NCBI RefSeq assembly: GCF_016458235.1
Contig: NZ_JAEMHK010000011.1
Coordinates: 124,001-188,000 of the forward strand
Direction: 5' to 3'
DNA length: 64,000 nucleotides
Source: Geomonas propionica
GTDB lineage: Bacteria; Desulfobacterota; Desulfuromonadia; Geobacterales; Geobacteraceae
In this document: positions 7,404-15,973 of the stretch, in pieces
How the letters are laid out: each line of letters opens with the position of its first letter
Numbering within the stretch: the first letter of the stretch is position 1
Position numbers and translations under genes: made by a program
Notes under the pieces: model-generated
Told to the model about the DNA's origin: nothing
The model's input: only the letters and a program-made list of their open reading frames with translations
Database searches by the model: none

Positions 7404-9476
7404 ATGGCGCTTATGCTGATTTCAGTCTTGCTGCTGCTGGTATCCGTGCTGCGCATCGTGCTGCTGGAGAGACGAAGCGGAGCACTAAGCTACCTCGCTG
7501 CGCCCTTTTTCGCCATAGCCGTCCTGGAACTGTTCGATTACTTTGCCCTCAACGACATATGGCCGGAAACGGACTGGATGCGGTGCGCCCTGTTCGTGGA
7601 GGCGCTTTTGCCGTCTCTGTGGCTCCTTTTGAGCGTCACCTACGCTCGCGACATCCCGGAGCGGGGGCTCCCGCTGAAGAACCGCCTGCTGGTCGGCATC
7701 AGTTCACTGCTGGTGCTGGTCCCCGCATTCCTGCCGCGCGGCTCCTTCTACTACGCACCGGATTTCCCCGCCGAGCCGGTGCTGTTTCTGGGTGACGCCG
7801 GCTTTTACTTCTATGTCACCATCCTGGTGCTACTCGTGGTGGCCCTGATCAACTTCGAGTCCACCTTGGCGAACGCCTCTTCGGAAGCGCTGTGGCGGGT
7901 GAAGCTCGATATCGTCGCGCTCGGCTCCATGCTCGCGGTGCTCGCCTTCTACTATTCCAACGCCTTGTTGTACCGCTCCCTCAACCTGGAGCTCGCGCCG
8001 CTGCGTTCCCTGCTTTTTGTGATCGCGTCGGTGATGATGCTCTACACTCGCTCCCACTGGCGCGGTAGCGCCCGCGTCAAGATCTCCCAGGCAGTCCTGC
8101 TGAAATCGGTGGTCATGGCCGTGGTCGCCGCCTACCTCATCATGCTCGGCGTTCTGGGCGAGGGTATGAAGTATTTCGGGCCGCTCTTCCCGCGGATGCT
8201 CACCTTGTCCTTAGGGTTCATCGCGGGGATCCTGTTGCTGTTGCTGCTGCTCTCCGACCGGGCCAAGCGGGAGATTAAGGTGCTGCTGCACAAGCACTTC
8301 TACCAGAGCAAGTATGACTATCGCGCCCAGTGGCTGGGGCTGACCGAACGGCTGTCGACCTTCGAAGACGGAGACGACCTGGTTAAAAGGGTGCTCCTTG
8401 CCTATTGCGAGATCTTCGGCGTCCAGGGAGCCGCCCTGTACCAACACCAGCAGGGGTGCGGCTGGTACTGCGTCGCCTCGACGCTGGAACTGGAGCCGCT
8501 TCGGGAAACGATCAGCGACGACAACCCGATCCTCAACTCCCTGCGGGAGCGCAGGTGGGTCTTTTGCAGCAGCGACCCCAATCGGGAGCTTGGCGCGCGC
8601 GAGTGGGAGTTCCTGCGCCGCTACGGCATCTCCTTCGTGGTCCCCCTGTTCGAGGAAGAGACCCTCTCCGGTTTCGTCGTGCTCGGTGCGCAGGTCGTCC
8701 CGGATGAACAGTACCGCTACGAGGATTTCGATCTCATGAAGACCATCGCACGCCAGGTGTCGGTGGCCGTTCAGCATCAGCGCCTCTCCGAACAGCTCAC
8801 CCAGTCCAAGGCCATGGAGGCCGTGGGGGGGCTCGCCACCTTCGTGGTGCACGACCTGAAAAACCTGGCGGCGACCATATCGCTGGTGCTTGAGAATGCG
8901 CGGGAGCATATCGACAACCCGGAGTTCCAGCAGGACATGCTGAACAGCCTGGGCAATACGACCAGGAAGATGCACCACCTGATCGGCCGCCTGCGCAACC
9001 TGGGCGAGAGCGAACTATTGCAGAGGCGCCCGGTCGATCTGTTGAGGCTTACTGAGACTTGCGCCGGGATGGTGCAGGGGAGGATGATCTCGGTGCAGGG
9101 GAGCCAGCAGGTTGTGCTTGGGGACCGCGAGGAACTGCAGAAAGTGCTGCTGAACCTGTTCCTGAATGCGGTCGAGGCGTCCCCCTCCGATGCCCCCATA
9201 GCCGTGGAAGTCGGGTGCAACGGCACCCCTTTCGTCAAGGTGACCGACCGGGGCTGCGGCATGTCGCCGCGTTTTATCAGAAACGACCTGTTTGTGCCGT
9301 TTCGCAGTTCCAAACAGACCGGTCTCGGCATCGGTTTGTACCAGTCGCGCCAGATCGTGACGGCCCACGGCGGCAGCATCGAGGTTGCCAGCGTGGAAGG
9401 GGAGGGGACCGTCTTCACCGTCCACCTTCCCGTCGCCGAGGACGATCCAGCTTCCGGCGCGATCGCGGCTGCATGA
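7404..9476 (+). CDS. prsK: PEP-CTERM system histidine kinase PrsK
   Basis: With the ATG at 7404 (GAGAGGT four bases upstream) the protein has 690 residues, near the usual PrsK length. About eight membrane helices fill residues 1-270, followed by a GAF-like region (about 315-470) and a histidine kinase core: H-box VVHDLKNLAATISLV near residue 490, an N-box with NLFLNAVEAS near 585, and G-boxes DRGCGMS and GLGIGLYQSR near 615-650. PrsK is the sensor kinase that accompanies exosortase/exopolysaccharide loci and is paired with PrsR, whose gene follows 11 bp downstream. The frame is open back to 7200, but that extension has no ribosome site. It probably controls exopolysaccharide and sorted surface protein genes. 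Confidence 0.9.
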   Translation: MALMLISVLLLLVSVLRIVLLERRSGALSYLAAPFFAIAVLELFDYFALNDIWPETDWMRCALFVEALLPSLWLLLSVTYARDIPERGLPLKNRLLVGISSLLVLVPAFLPRGSFYYAPDFPAEPVLFLGDAGFYFYVTILVLLVVALINFESTLANASSEALWRVKLDIVALGSMLAVLAFYYSNALLYRSLNLELAPLRSLLFVIASVMMLYTRSHWRGSARVKISQAVLLKSVVMAVVAAYLIMLGVLGEGMKYFGPLFPRMLTLSLGFIAGILLLLLLLSDRAKREIKVLLHKHFYQSKYDYRAQWLGLTERLSTFEDGDDLVKRVLLAYCEIFGVQGAALYQHQQGCGWYCVASTLELEPLRETISDDNPILNSLRERRWVFCSSDPNRELGAREWEFLRRYGISFVVPLFEEETLSGFVVLGAQVVPDEQYRYEDFDLMKTIARQVSVAVQHQRLSEQLTQSKAMEAVGGLATFVVHDLKNLAATISLVLENAREHIDNPEFQQDMLNSLGNTTRKMHHLIGRLRNLGESELLQRRPVDLLRLTETCAGMVQGRMISVQGSQQVVLGDREELQKVLLNLFLNAVEASPSDAPIAVEVGCNGTPFVKVTDRGCGMSPRFIRNDLFVPFRSSKQTGLGIGLYQSRQIVTAHGGSIEVASVEGEGTVFTVHLPVAEDDPASGAIAAA

Positions 9477-9487
9477 AGGAGGAGTAG

Positions 9488-10846
9488 GTGAGAAAGCTTT
9501 TGATCGTGGACGACAATGAGGATATCAGGCAGCAGTTGAAATGGGGCTTGAACCAGGAGTACCAGGTGCTTTTGGCGGCCGACGCCCGTGAGGCGCTTTC
9601 CCTTTTCAAGAACGAACGCCCGGCGGTGGTGGTGCTCGACCTGGGGCTGCCTCCCTACCAGGACAGCTCGGTCGAGGGGTTCCGCTGCTTGGACGAGATG
9701 CTGGGGTTAAATCCGGTGACCAAGGTCATTATGCTGACCGGCAACAACGAGCGGGAAAACGCGCTGAAGGCGATGCGCATGGGCGCTTTCGACTTTTACG
9801 CCAAGCCCCCCGTCCTGTCCGAGCTCAAGGTGATGATCGGGCGGGCCTTCCATATCGCCAACATCGAGGAGCAAAACAGCGCGCTCTCGTCGCACGGTGA
9901 AGCGGAAGAACAGTGGGGCATGGTCGGCAAGTGCGCCGAGATGCAGGCAGTCTACACCACCATCAGGAAGGTGGCGACGTCCAACGCGCCCATCCTGATC
10001 ATCGGTGAAAGCGGCACCGGCAAGGAGCTGGTGGCGGCAGCGATTCACGAGGCGAGCCAGCGTCGCAAGGGGCCGCTAGTGGCGATCAACTGCGGCGCTA
10101 TCCCGGAGAACCTCCTGGAAAGCGAGCTTTTCGGGCACGAGAAGGGCGCATTCACCGGCGCCCACACGGCCGTGCGCGGCAAGCTCCAGTATGCCCACAA
10201 GGGGACGCTCTTTCTCGACGAGATCGGCGAACTTCCCGTGAACCTGCAGGTGAAGCTGCTGCGCTTTCTGCAGGAGGGCTCCATCCAGCGGGTCGGCGGG
10301 CGGGAGGAGATCCCCATCGATGCCCGCACCACCTGCGCCACCAACATCGACATTCACAAGGCGATCGAGGAGGGACGTTTCCGTGAGGACCTCTACTACC
10401 GGATCGGCGTTGTCACCATCAAGCTTCCTCCACTGAGGGAGCGCGGCGATGACGTCCTCCTGCTGGGGGAAACCTTCCTAAAGCTGTACTGCAAGGAGAG
10501 CAAGAAAAAGGTACGCTTGGCGCCGGCGGCCATCTCCTTCTTGAAAAGGCATGATTGGCCCGGCAACGTGCGCGAGTTGAAGAATCGCATCCAGCGGGCG
10601 GTCATCATGTGCGACGGTTCCAGCATCGGGCCGCTGGACCTGGGCTGTGACGTGGAACCACCGCCGATGCCGGTTCCCAGCAGCGACAACCTCTCACTCA
10701 GGGAAGCGCGTGAGCGGATGGAGCGGGAGATGATCCTGAACGCCATAGAACGGCAATCGGGGAATATACTGAAGGCTGCGGAAGAATTGGGCGTCAGCCG
10801 GCCCACCCTCTACGACCTGATGAAGAAGCTGTCCATTCACCAGTAG
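9488..10846 (+). CDS. prsR: PEP-CTERM-box response regulator PrsR (sigma-54 activator)
   Basis: 452 residues starting at GTG 9488 with GGAGGAG upstream. Receiver domain at 1-125 (phospho-acceptor Asp in VVLDLGLPPYQDSS near 54, Lys in YAKPP near 105), AAA+ sigma-54 interaction domain at about 143-370 (Walker A GESGTGKE, GAFTGA sigma-54 contact loop, Walker B TLFLDEIG, R-finger region), and a Fis-type helix-turn-helix at the C-terminus (ILKAAEELGVSRPTLYDLMKKL). It activates sigma-54 promoters, typically those of PEP-CTERM proteins and exopolysaccharide genes, upon phosphorylation by PrsK. No PEP-CTERM protein is in this window, so its targets lie elsewhere, possibly in the cluster cut at base 1. 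Confidence 0.93.
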   Translation: MRKLLIVDDNEDIRQQLKWGLNQEYQVLLAADAREALSLFKNERPAVVVLDLGLPPYQDSSVEGFRCLDEMLGLNPVTKVIMLTGNNERENALKAMRMGAFDFYAKPPVLSELKVMIGRAFHIANIEEQNSALSSHGEAEEQWGMVGKCAEMQAVYTTIRKVATSNAPILIIGESGTGKELVAAAIHEASQRRKGPLVAINCGAIPENLLESELFGHEKGAFTGAHTAVRGKLQYAHKGTLFLDEIGELPVNLQVKLLRFLQEGSIQRVGGREEIPIDARTTCATNIDIHKAIEEGRFREDLYYRIGVVTIKLPPLRERGDDVLLLGETFLKLYCKESKKKVRLAPAAISFLKRHDWPGNVRELKNRIQRAVIMCDGSSIGPLDLGCDVEPPPMPVPSSDNLSLREARERMEREMILNAIERQSGNILKAAEELGVSRPTLYDLMKKLSIHQ

Positions 10847-10946
10847 CCCCCCTGCGAAAGAGGCAGGAAAGACCCAACTACGTATCCAGCGTATCATCGG
10901 TGGGGGGGCGGTTCGCGATGATCTTGTCACCGCACAGGCACAGTCT

Positions 10947-11977
10947 TCAGTAGAAATTGCAATCGCGGCATAGACCGTTAGTTCCGCGTGCGCTGGCGAG
11001 ACGGAAGGCGCGGAAGGGCTCGCCATGCCAGATCTCCGCCAACTCCTGTTGCAGAATGTTGCCCACCGCAGCGGTTCGCTGTGAGCCGAACAGGACGTGA
11101 CACGGGTAGACGTCGCCGTTGGAGCGGATGAAGATGTATTCCCATGGGTCGAGGCAGCGGAGCATTCCCTTCGGAGGCGGAGTGGGGCGGGCGATACAGT
11201 AGTGGCAGACGTGTACTCCGAGCTTTCTTCCCATCTCCTTCAAGGTGTCGTCGTCGATGCTCGCCTCCTGCGCCGGGGTGAGGCTCATGGCGGCCGCCTC
11301 CTCATCGATGGGGATAAGGTTCATGAGGTCAAGACCGTCGAAGCCAAGCCGTGCGGCGTGGCGCACCAGTTCTTCCACCTCGTCAATGTTCTCCCTGCTG
11401 AGCACGGAGATCATGCGGGTTTGCAGGGTGCGGGGACGCCTGGTTTGCCGCTGGGCGTTGAGCGCCAGGACTGACTCCTGCCAGCGTTCGTGGTTCGCCC
11501 CACGCCGCAGCGCTTCAAACCGCTCACCACGCGCGCTGTCACAGGATATCAGCAATGATGTGATGCTTTCCCGCGACAGAATGGCTTCCCGGTGCACTGC
11601 GGTGAGTAGGGTCCCGTTGCTGATGAATTCGCAGGCCATGCCGCGCTGGGACAGCGTGTCGACAAGCCCGAAGAAGTCCGGGTGCACAAGCGGTTCGCCG
11701 ATGCCGCTCATGACGACGCGTGGCACCTTGGGGATGCGGTCGAGTATTCTTCCCGGCCAAGGTGCCTCCCCTTGCCGGAATCCCTGGAATTGGAGCAGGA
11801 GGGGCACCTGAGGTTGCACGCGTTGGTCACCTCGATTTGCACCCTGGCGGGGAGCCAGCGAGGCTTGTCCGGTTCCACAAACCGTCTAAGCTCTTTCTTG
11901 CGCAGGTGATCCCAAGCGAATCCCTTGATGAGGCCGGCTATGCTGAGCGAGAATGTGTTCATTGGGTGCGGGTGCAT
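10947..11977 (-). pseudogene. Radical SAM/SPASM protein, frameshifted
   Basis: Two overlapping frames together make one protein of about 340 residues. The first (start at 11977 or 11962) holds the radical SAM cluster CNLRCPSC (CxxxCxxC) and ends at HLGREEY. The second resumes with LDRIPKVPRVVMSGIGEPLVHPDFF and continues to a SPASM-like C-terminus (GDVYPCHVLFGS ... CRDCNFY). Inserting one base near 11740-11750 joins them. SPASM radical SAM enzymes modify peptides or assist cofactor maturation; no substrate peptide gene is seen nearby. It is the last gene of a minus-strand series with the CxxC, TVP38, CCG and rhodanese genes. No convincing ribosome site was found. Either a broken gene or a sequence error. 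Confidence 0.8.
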
Positions 11978-12134
11978 GTGTTGAGGTGCGTTGACGTTAA
12001 TTAGGGTAGAACGGGTAGCTTTCTCATAAGCAAGAGTCTACAGACTTTTGGGGATGTTTCAAGGAGTGGTAGGGGGGCGGCAAGGGGGCAGCGGAATGGA
12101 TTACAGGTCGGAGCGTTGGCCGGTGCAAAGGTCC

Positions 12135-12178
12135 GAAACGGCGCAGGAACCGCGGTTATGCCGGTCCTGCGCCGTTTC
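12135..12178 (-). terminator. Strong GC-rich hairpin
   Basis: GAAACGGCGCAGGA pairs perfectly with TCCTGCGCCGTTTC around a 16-base loop, just downstream of the small CxxC gene on the minus strand. There is no long T run, so it may stop transcription weakly or protect an mRNA end. Confidence 0.6.
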
Positions 12179-12190
12179 ATGTTAGTCGAT

Positions 12191-12418
12191 TCAAAGCGTT
12201 GCCGGCACGGAGGGGGGCCAGGCTGCGGGCGGCATGGGGATTTTTGAACCAAGGGGCGCCGCCTCGCAGGCCGGGCAACTGACGGTCCCGCTGCCAAAAC
12301 AGGTACCGCAATCAGATTCCCAGATGTCCAGCACCGGCACGAAGTACCGGTTTCCCGTACCGCCGCACTCAGGACAGGTGATGATCTTTTTACCTTTACA
12401 GTCGTTGCAGATTCCCAT
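12191..12418 (-). CDS. Small DnaJ-type CxxC zinc-finger protein
   Basis: 75 residues from ATG 12418, which has GGAAGGAG seven bases upstream. It has four CxxC knuckles (CNDC, CPEC, CGTC, CPAC) in the CxxCxGxG-like spacing of the DnaJ central zinc domain: CNDCKGKK, CPECGGTG, CGTCFGSG. Such stand-alone zinc ribbons bind metal and often act in protein or RNA handling, but no specific function can be assigned. It lies about 100 bp after the TVP38 gene on the same strand and is separated from it by an AT-rich stretch that may hold its own promoter. Confidence 0.75.
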   Translation of the reverse strand: MGICNDCKGKKIITCPECGGTGNRYFVPVLDIWESDCGTCFGSGTVSCPACEAAPLGSKIPMPPAAWPPSVPATL

Positions 12419-12515
12419 TGTGTAACTCCTTCCGTGCTGCGGCACGATCTTTGGTTGGAGTTACGCAGTATAGAATAAGATTTGCGTATGTCAATTAAAG
12501 ACTGCAAATCTTTTT

Positions 12516-13178
12516 TTATTGGAGTGCTCTTTTTCTGTACCACGCCGGCAGCAGCATGACCGCGGCAATCAGTGCGGCCCCTACAAAGAGCGACGGGGAG
12601 GCCTTCCCTTTGAGTAGTTGCGGCAGTGAGCTTGAGAACACGATGAATGCTGTGCACCCCGGCAGCATGAACAGGAAGCTGGCTATGACATAGTGCCAGA
12701 AAGGTATCCTGGTCAGGCCGAAGGCGTAGTTGAGCAGGTTGAACGGGAAGAGGGGGACCAGTCGGGTGACGGCGACGATCTTCCATCCCTGTTCGCCTAC
12801 CTTCTGATCGAGGTTCTGCCACATCTCCCCACTGAGTTTCCCTACCACCCACTCCCTTGCCAGGTGCCTTGCTACCAGGAAGGAGGCTGAGGCGCCCAAG
12901 GTGGCTCCGGTTATGGCATAGACAACTCCCCATACCGGTCCGAACAGTAAACCGGCCGCGATGGCCATCGGCAGGCCGGGCAGAAAGAGTACCGGCGTGA
13001 TGCCGTATAGCAACACGAAGATCACAGGGGCCAGCACCTCGTGCCCCTGCAGCACCTGCTTCAAGGCTGTCGGGTCGCAGAGCCGGCTTCCGCCCGCCAG
13101 CCGGAACAGCACGGCTGCCGTGGCGATCAAAAGCAATGTGGTGGCCGCCTTTATCCCTTTGTTCGTCTCGGCGCTCAC
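12516..13178 (-). CDS. TVP38/TMEM64 (DedA-superfamily) membrane protein
   Basis: 220 residues from GTG 13178, chosen because GGAGGG sits about six bases upstream; an ATG at 13202 has no ribosome site. It has about five membrane helices and the core motif of the family: GLLFGPVWGVVYAITGATLGASASFLVARHLARE (given in parts: FGPVWGVVYAITGATLGA then SASFLVARHLARE) near residues 80-115, and VAVTRLVPLFPFNLLNYAFGL near 140. Family members are inner-membrane proteins linked to lipid scrambling or transport. It follows the CCG-domain gene closely, and this pairing with rhodanese and Fe-S proteins suggests a redox or sulfur/selenium-related function, which is only inference. Confidence 0.88.
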   Translation of the reverse strand: MSAETNKGIKAATTLLLIATAAVLFRLAGGSRLCDPTALKQVLQGHEVLAPVIFVLLYGITPVLFLPGLPMAIAAGLLFGPVWGVVYAITGATLGASASFLVARHLAREWVVGKLSGEMWQNLDQKVGEQGWKIVAVTRLVPLFPFNLLNYAFGLTRIPFWHYVIASFLFMLPGCTAFIVFSSSLPQLLKGKASPSLFVGAALIAAVMLLPAWYRKRALQ

Positions 13179-13201
13179 CTCTTTCCCTCCTCTTTCCCGC
13201 A

Positions 13202-14295
13202 TTACGGCGAAATGTCCACTTTCTGCGCAATCTGCGCTTCAGCGCCAGCCGGTTCAAGTAGGTGAAGGGAGCCCGAGACACCTTGGCCTTGCCCGCCATC
13301 GCTGCTTCCGGGCTCAACCAGAGGTCGAGCACGTGCACGGTCTTAGCTTTGCCGCGATAGGTTTCCGCACATGCCGCGCAGTAGGTCACGATCGGTCTTC
13401 CTGCCGCTTCAGCGGCGCGTGACGCGGCCGCCTCCGTGAGGGATTCGGGGCGCAGGAAGTTGACGCCGCCGCCGCGTCCGCAGCACTGGGTCCTTTGTCG
13501 TGAATGTTTCATCTCCTCCACGTGCAGGCCACGGCGTCGTGCAAGTTCACGGACGGCGTCCTGCATCGATGCCATCTCCCTCGATACGCAGGGATCGTGA
13601 ATGACGACGTCGGTGGAGCTGGTGGTCGATATTGTTCCGTGGGTGCTAGCGAAAGCCTGGTAAACCGTCTCTACACTGAAGTGCCCGCCATACTCGCTGA
13701 AGATACGGTGACAGTTGGGGCACGCGACCAGCACCTTCTTGATGCCTTTTCCCAGGAGGTAGCCGGTGATCTCCTGGAATGAGGCGTCGAAATGTTCTTT
13801 CCTGCCCAGGCTGTGCGAGGGTTTGAGGCAGCAATCGAGGACGATGCCGAGATCCGGGACCGTCCGCTTCAACTCCTCGTACACGCCCCACACCGCGTCG
13901 GGACGCGAACCGGGGAGGGCGCAGCCGGGGAAAAAGACGGTGTCGCATCGCTCCGGCAGCCCGTAAAAGGTGAAGGCCGGGGAGGTACCTTTCTTTTCAT
14001 AAGCGATCAACGGTGCGTGGCGCGGGTCGTCATTCCCCCTTTGCTCCCGGATCTGTCGCCGGCGCTCCAAGAAAAACGCCGCCGGGTCGACATCAAACGG
14101 ACAGACCGCGGTGCACAGGCCGCAAAGGGTGCACTCGAAGGGGTCATAGTCGGCCCCTCCACATGCGAGAGTCTTCGGGTTCCCCGTCCGCTGCAGGAAA
14201 TCACATTCCTTCACGCAAAGGTTGCACCCAGTGCAATTGCCGATATTGCCGGCCGCTGCGCTGGGTGCCATAAGTGTCTTGTCGGATACTGCCAT
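13202..14295 (-). CDS. (Fe-S)-binding CCG-domain protein (HdrD/GlpC-like), 3' end disturbed
   Basis: Starting at ATG 14295, the protein has two 4Fe-4S motifs (CTGCNLCVKEC near residue 20, CTLCGLCTAVCP near 57) and two CCG domains (FFPGCALPG with DCCLKPSH, and CCGRGGGVNF with VTYCAACAE). This is the plan of heterodisulfide reductase D/GlpC-type electron-transfer subunits that act on thiol or disulfide substrates. The natural C-terminus is expected soon after FTYLNRLALKRR, and a TAA overlaps an ATG at 13202, but it is out of frame. The actual frame stays open to 12001, running out of register through the TVP38 and CxxC genes. A one-base indel near the 3' end would explain this. Neighbours suggest an operon with the rhodanese gene. 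Confidence 0.85.
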
Positions 14296-14348
14296 TGTCT
14301 ATTTCCCAGGGTGGGGAGGGGACTCCCCACCGCAGTTGAGATGGATGA

Positions 14349-15323
14349 TCAAGGGATGGCCGCTACGGTAGGCGTTGTGCTGCAACCGGAGACGATCGGC
14401 AGGGAAGGATCCTTGGACCAGCCGATCCAGGAACTGTCGTAGTTGTGCAGTTTGTCCAGCGACCAGCCGAGCAGGTAGAAGGTGAACAGAGCCTGCGTGG
14501 AGCGCACGCCGGACTGGCAGAAGAAGTACTGGTCCTTCTTCGGGTCGGCTCCGAGTTTCTTCAAGGTAGCGGCAGCTTCCTCGGCGGAAACCCACTCCGC
14601 CTTGTTCGCCTTCAGTTTAAAGAGTTCCCAGTTGGCGAATTTCCCCCAGGGGATGCGCCCCTTGCGATAGGCACCTTTCTTCAGTTCCTCGCCGCAGAAT
14701 TCCTTCTGTTCACGTTCATCCCAAAGCTGCCCTTTGGGCGAGTCCTTCAGCGCTACGATCTCCGGTGTATCGACCCTGAGCCGGGGATAGGCGACCTTGG
14801 CCACCAAACTGCCGTTGTGACGTTTTTCCGGAGCCAGGAAGTCCGTGTCGTAGCCGCTCTCCTTCCAGGCTTTGATCCCGCCGTCCAATACCCTCACATC
14901 GGTTTTGCCGTAGTATAAGAAGGCCCACCAGAGCCGGGTAGCGTCGTACTTGGTGTCGTAAATGACGACCTTTGAGTTCTTGTTGATGCCCAGTTGTTTT
15001 GCCAGTTTGGTGAACCCTTCAGCATTGATGAGGTTGCCGGTCACCCCGTTCTGCGTTTCCGCCGGAGCCTCGTACTCGGGACGGTCCACCATGAAAGAGC
15101 CGGGGATATGACCGACGCGGTACTCCAGCTCGTTCTCGGCAGCCACGATGATCAGGTTGGGGTCCTTCGAGTCGATGAGGTGTTTCAGCTCAGCAGCCGT
15201 GATCAGGGCGTTGCCCCGGGCATAACCTTTGTACCCTTGCTTTGCTGCCGAGGCATAAGCCCCGGTGGCTACTAACAATAACATCGCAATAGTCAAGAAA
15301 AGCCTCGCAATAGACCCCTTCAT
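14349..15323 (-). CDS. Exported two-domain rhodanese (sulfurtransferase)
   Basis: 324 residues from ATG 15323, with GGAGG nine bases upstream. A signal peptide (residues 1-25, ending ATGAYASA) is followed by two rhodanese domains. The first (about 35-160) has Asp in place of the catalytic Cys (IYDTKYDATR), as in the inactive half of tandem rhodaneses. The second (about 180-300) has the active loop FFCQSGVRS. It would transfer sulfane sulfur, from thiosulfate or a persulfide, outside the inner membrane. The 21-bp dyad array and about 200 bp of AT-richer DNA lie upstream. It heads the minus-strand group with the CCG, TVP38, CxxC and radical SAM genes. Confidence 0.88.
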   Translation of the reverse strand: MKGSIARLFLTIAMLLLVATGAYASAAKQGYKGYARGNALITAAELKHLIDSKDPNLIIVAAENELEYRVGHIPGSFMVDRPEYEAPAETQNGVTGNLINAEGFTKLAKQLGINKNSKVVIYDTKYDATRLWWAFLYYGKTDVRVLDGGIKAWKESGYDTDFLAPEKRHNGSLVAKVAYPRLRVDTPEIVALKDSPKGQLWDEREQKEFCGEELKKGAYRKGRIPWGKFANWELFKLKANKAEWVSAEEAAATLKKLGADPKKDQYFFCQSGVRSTQALFTFYLLGWSLDKLHNYDSSWIGWSKDPSLPIVSGCSTTPTVAAIP

Positions 15324-15540
15324 TTCACAACCTCCATGGTAAAGTAACTGCCACGGCATAACTAACCAAAAAACTCGTAAAAATCAAGGACAAAGTAAGA
15401 AGTGAAATACTAAAGTAACGGATGCGGGGATCCAGGTGACTAAATGGATGCATCATCATACTCGCACTCTGGCGTGGTCACTCAGCTTGTAGCGGGATTT
15501 GGATTGATAACATCCTGAAATCAGTGGACCCTCTCGCCAG

Positions 15541-15803
15541 GAGTCCCTGTTTCTTGGAAGCAACATCGCAGTTCCTTGAGGCAACCCCATATTTCCTAGG
15601 GGGAACTCCGCAGTTCCCTCAACTAACCACGCATTTATGGCCAATAACCGTATAGTTCTCAGCGGCAACTACACAGTTCTTGTCAACAACCACCAAGTTC
15701 ACCTCAACAACTCTATAGTTGCTGCCATCACTATAGCGTTCTCGCCCTCAAGTCCGCAGTTTTCCTAAACAACTATGCAGTTCCCACCGGCGAGTAGGCA
15801 GTT
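15541..15803. repeat. 21-bp-period array of AACT-N4-AGTT dyads, 13 units
   Basis: Thirteen 12-bp near-palindromes start at 15541, 15562, 15583, 15604, 15625, 15646, 15667, 15688, 15709, 15729, 15750, 15771 and 15792: every step is 21 bp except one of 20. Typical units are AACTCCGCAGTT, AACTACACAGTT, AACTCTATAGTT and AACTATGCAGTT; the 9-bp spacers are weakly conserved (often CCTNNN-like). The ends AAC and GTT are most conserved. The reading frames I followed along the repeat on both strands are interrupted by stops. The array fills the upstream side of the rhodanese gene in a 650-bp gap. The spacing of two helical turns would put all dyads on one face of the DNA. Confidence 0.85.
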
Positions 15804-15920
15804 GCGGCCGTGCGGCGTACCGAAATGGAACATTTTAGAGGGATTGTAAGATAGAACTCGCGTTCAGGCTCATGGGGGGAAGAGTTTGGCTGATGGGAAT
15901 GGGGTTGCAGAAGGCGGAAA

Positions 15921-15961
15921 GGCGGCCACTACTGAGACCGGAAGGCTCAGTAGTGGCCGCC
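15921..15961 (-). terminator. Perfect 16-bp inverted repeat, probable terminator
   Basis: GGCGGCCACTACTGAG pairs with CTCAGTAGTGGCCGCC around a nine-base loop, directly after the small FN3 gene. On the minus strand it is followed by TTTCC. Confidence 0.75.
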
Positions 15962-15973
15962 TGGGAGGAATTA

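Noticed and set aside
15541-15803. CRISPR array
   Set aside because: Units of 21 bp with degenerate 9-bp spacers are too short for CRISPR, and no cas genes are present.
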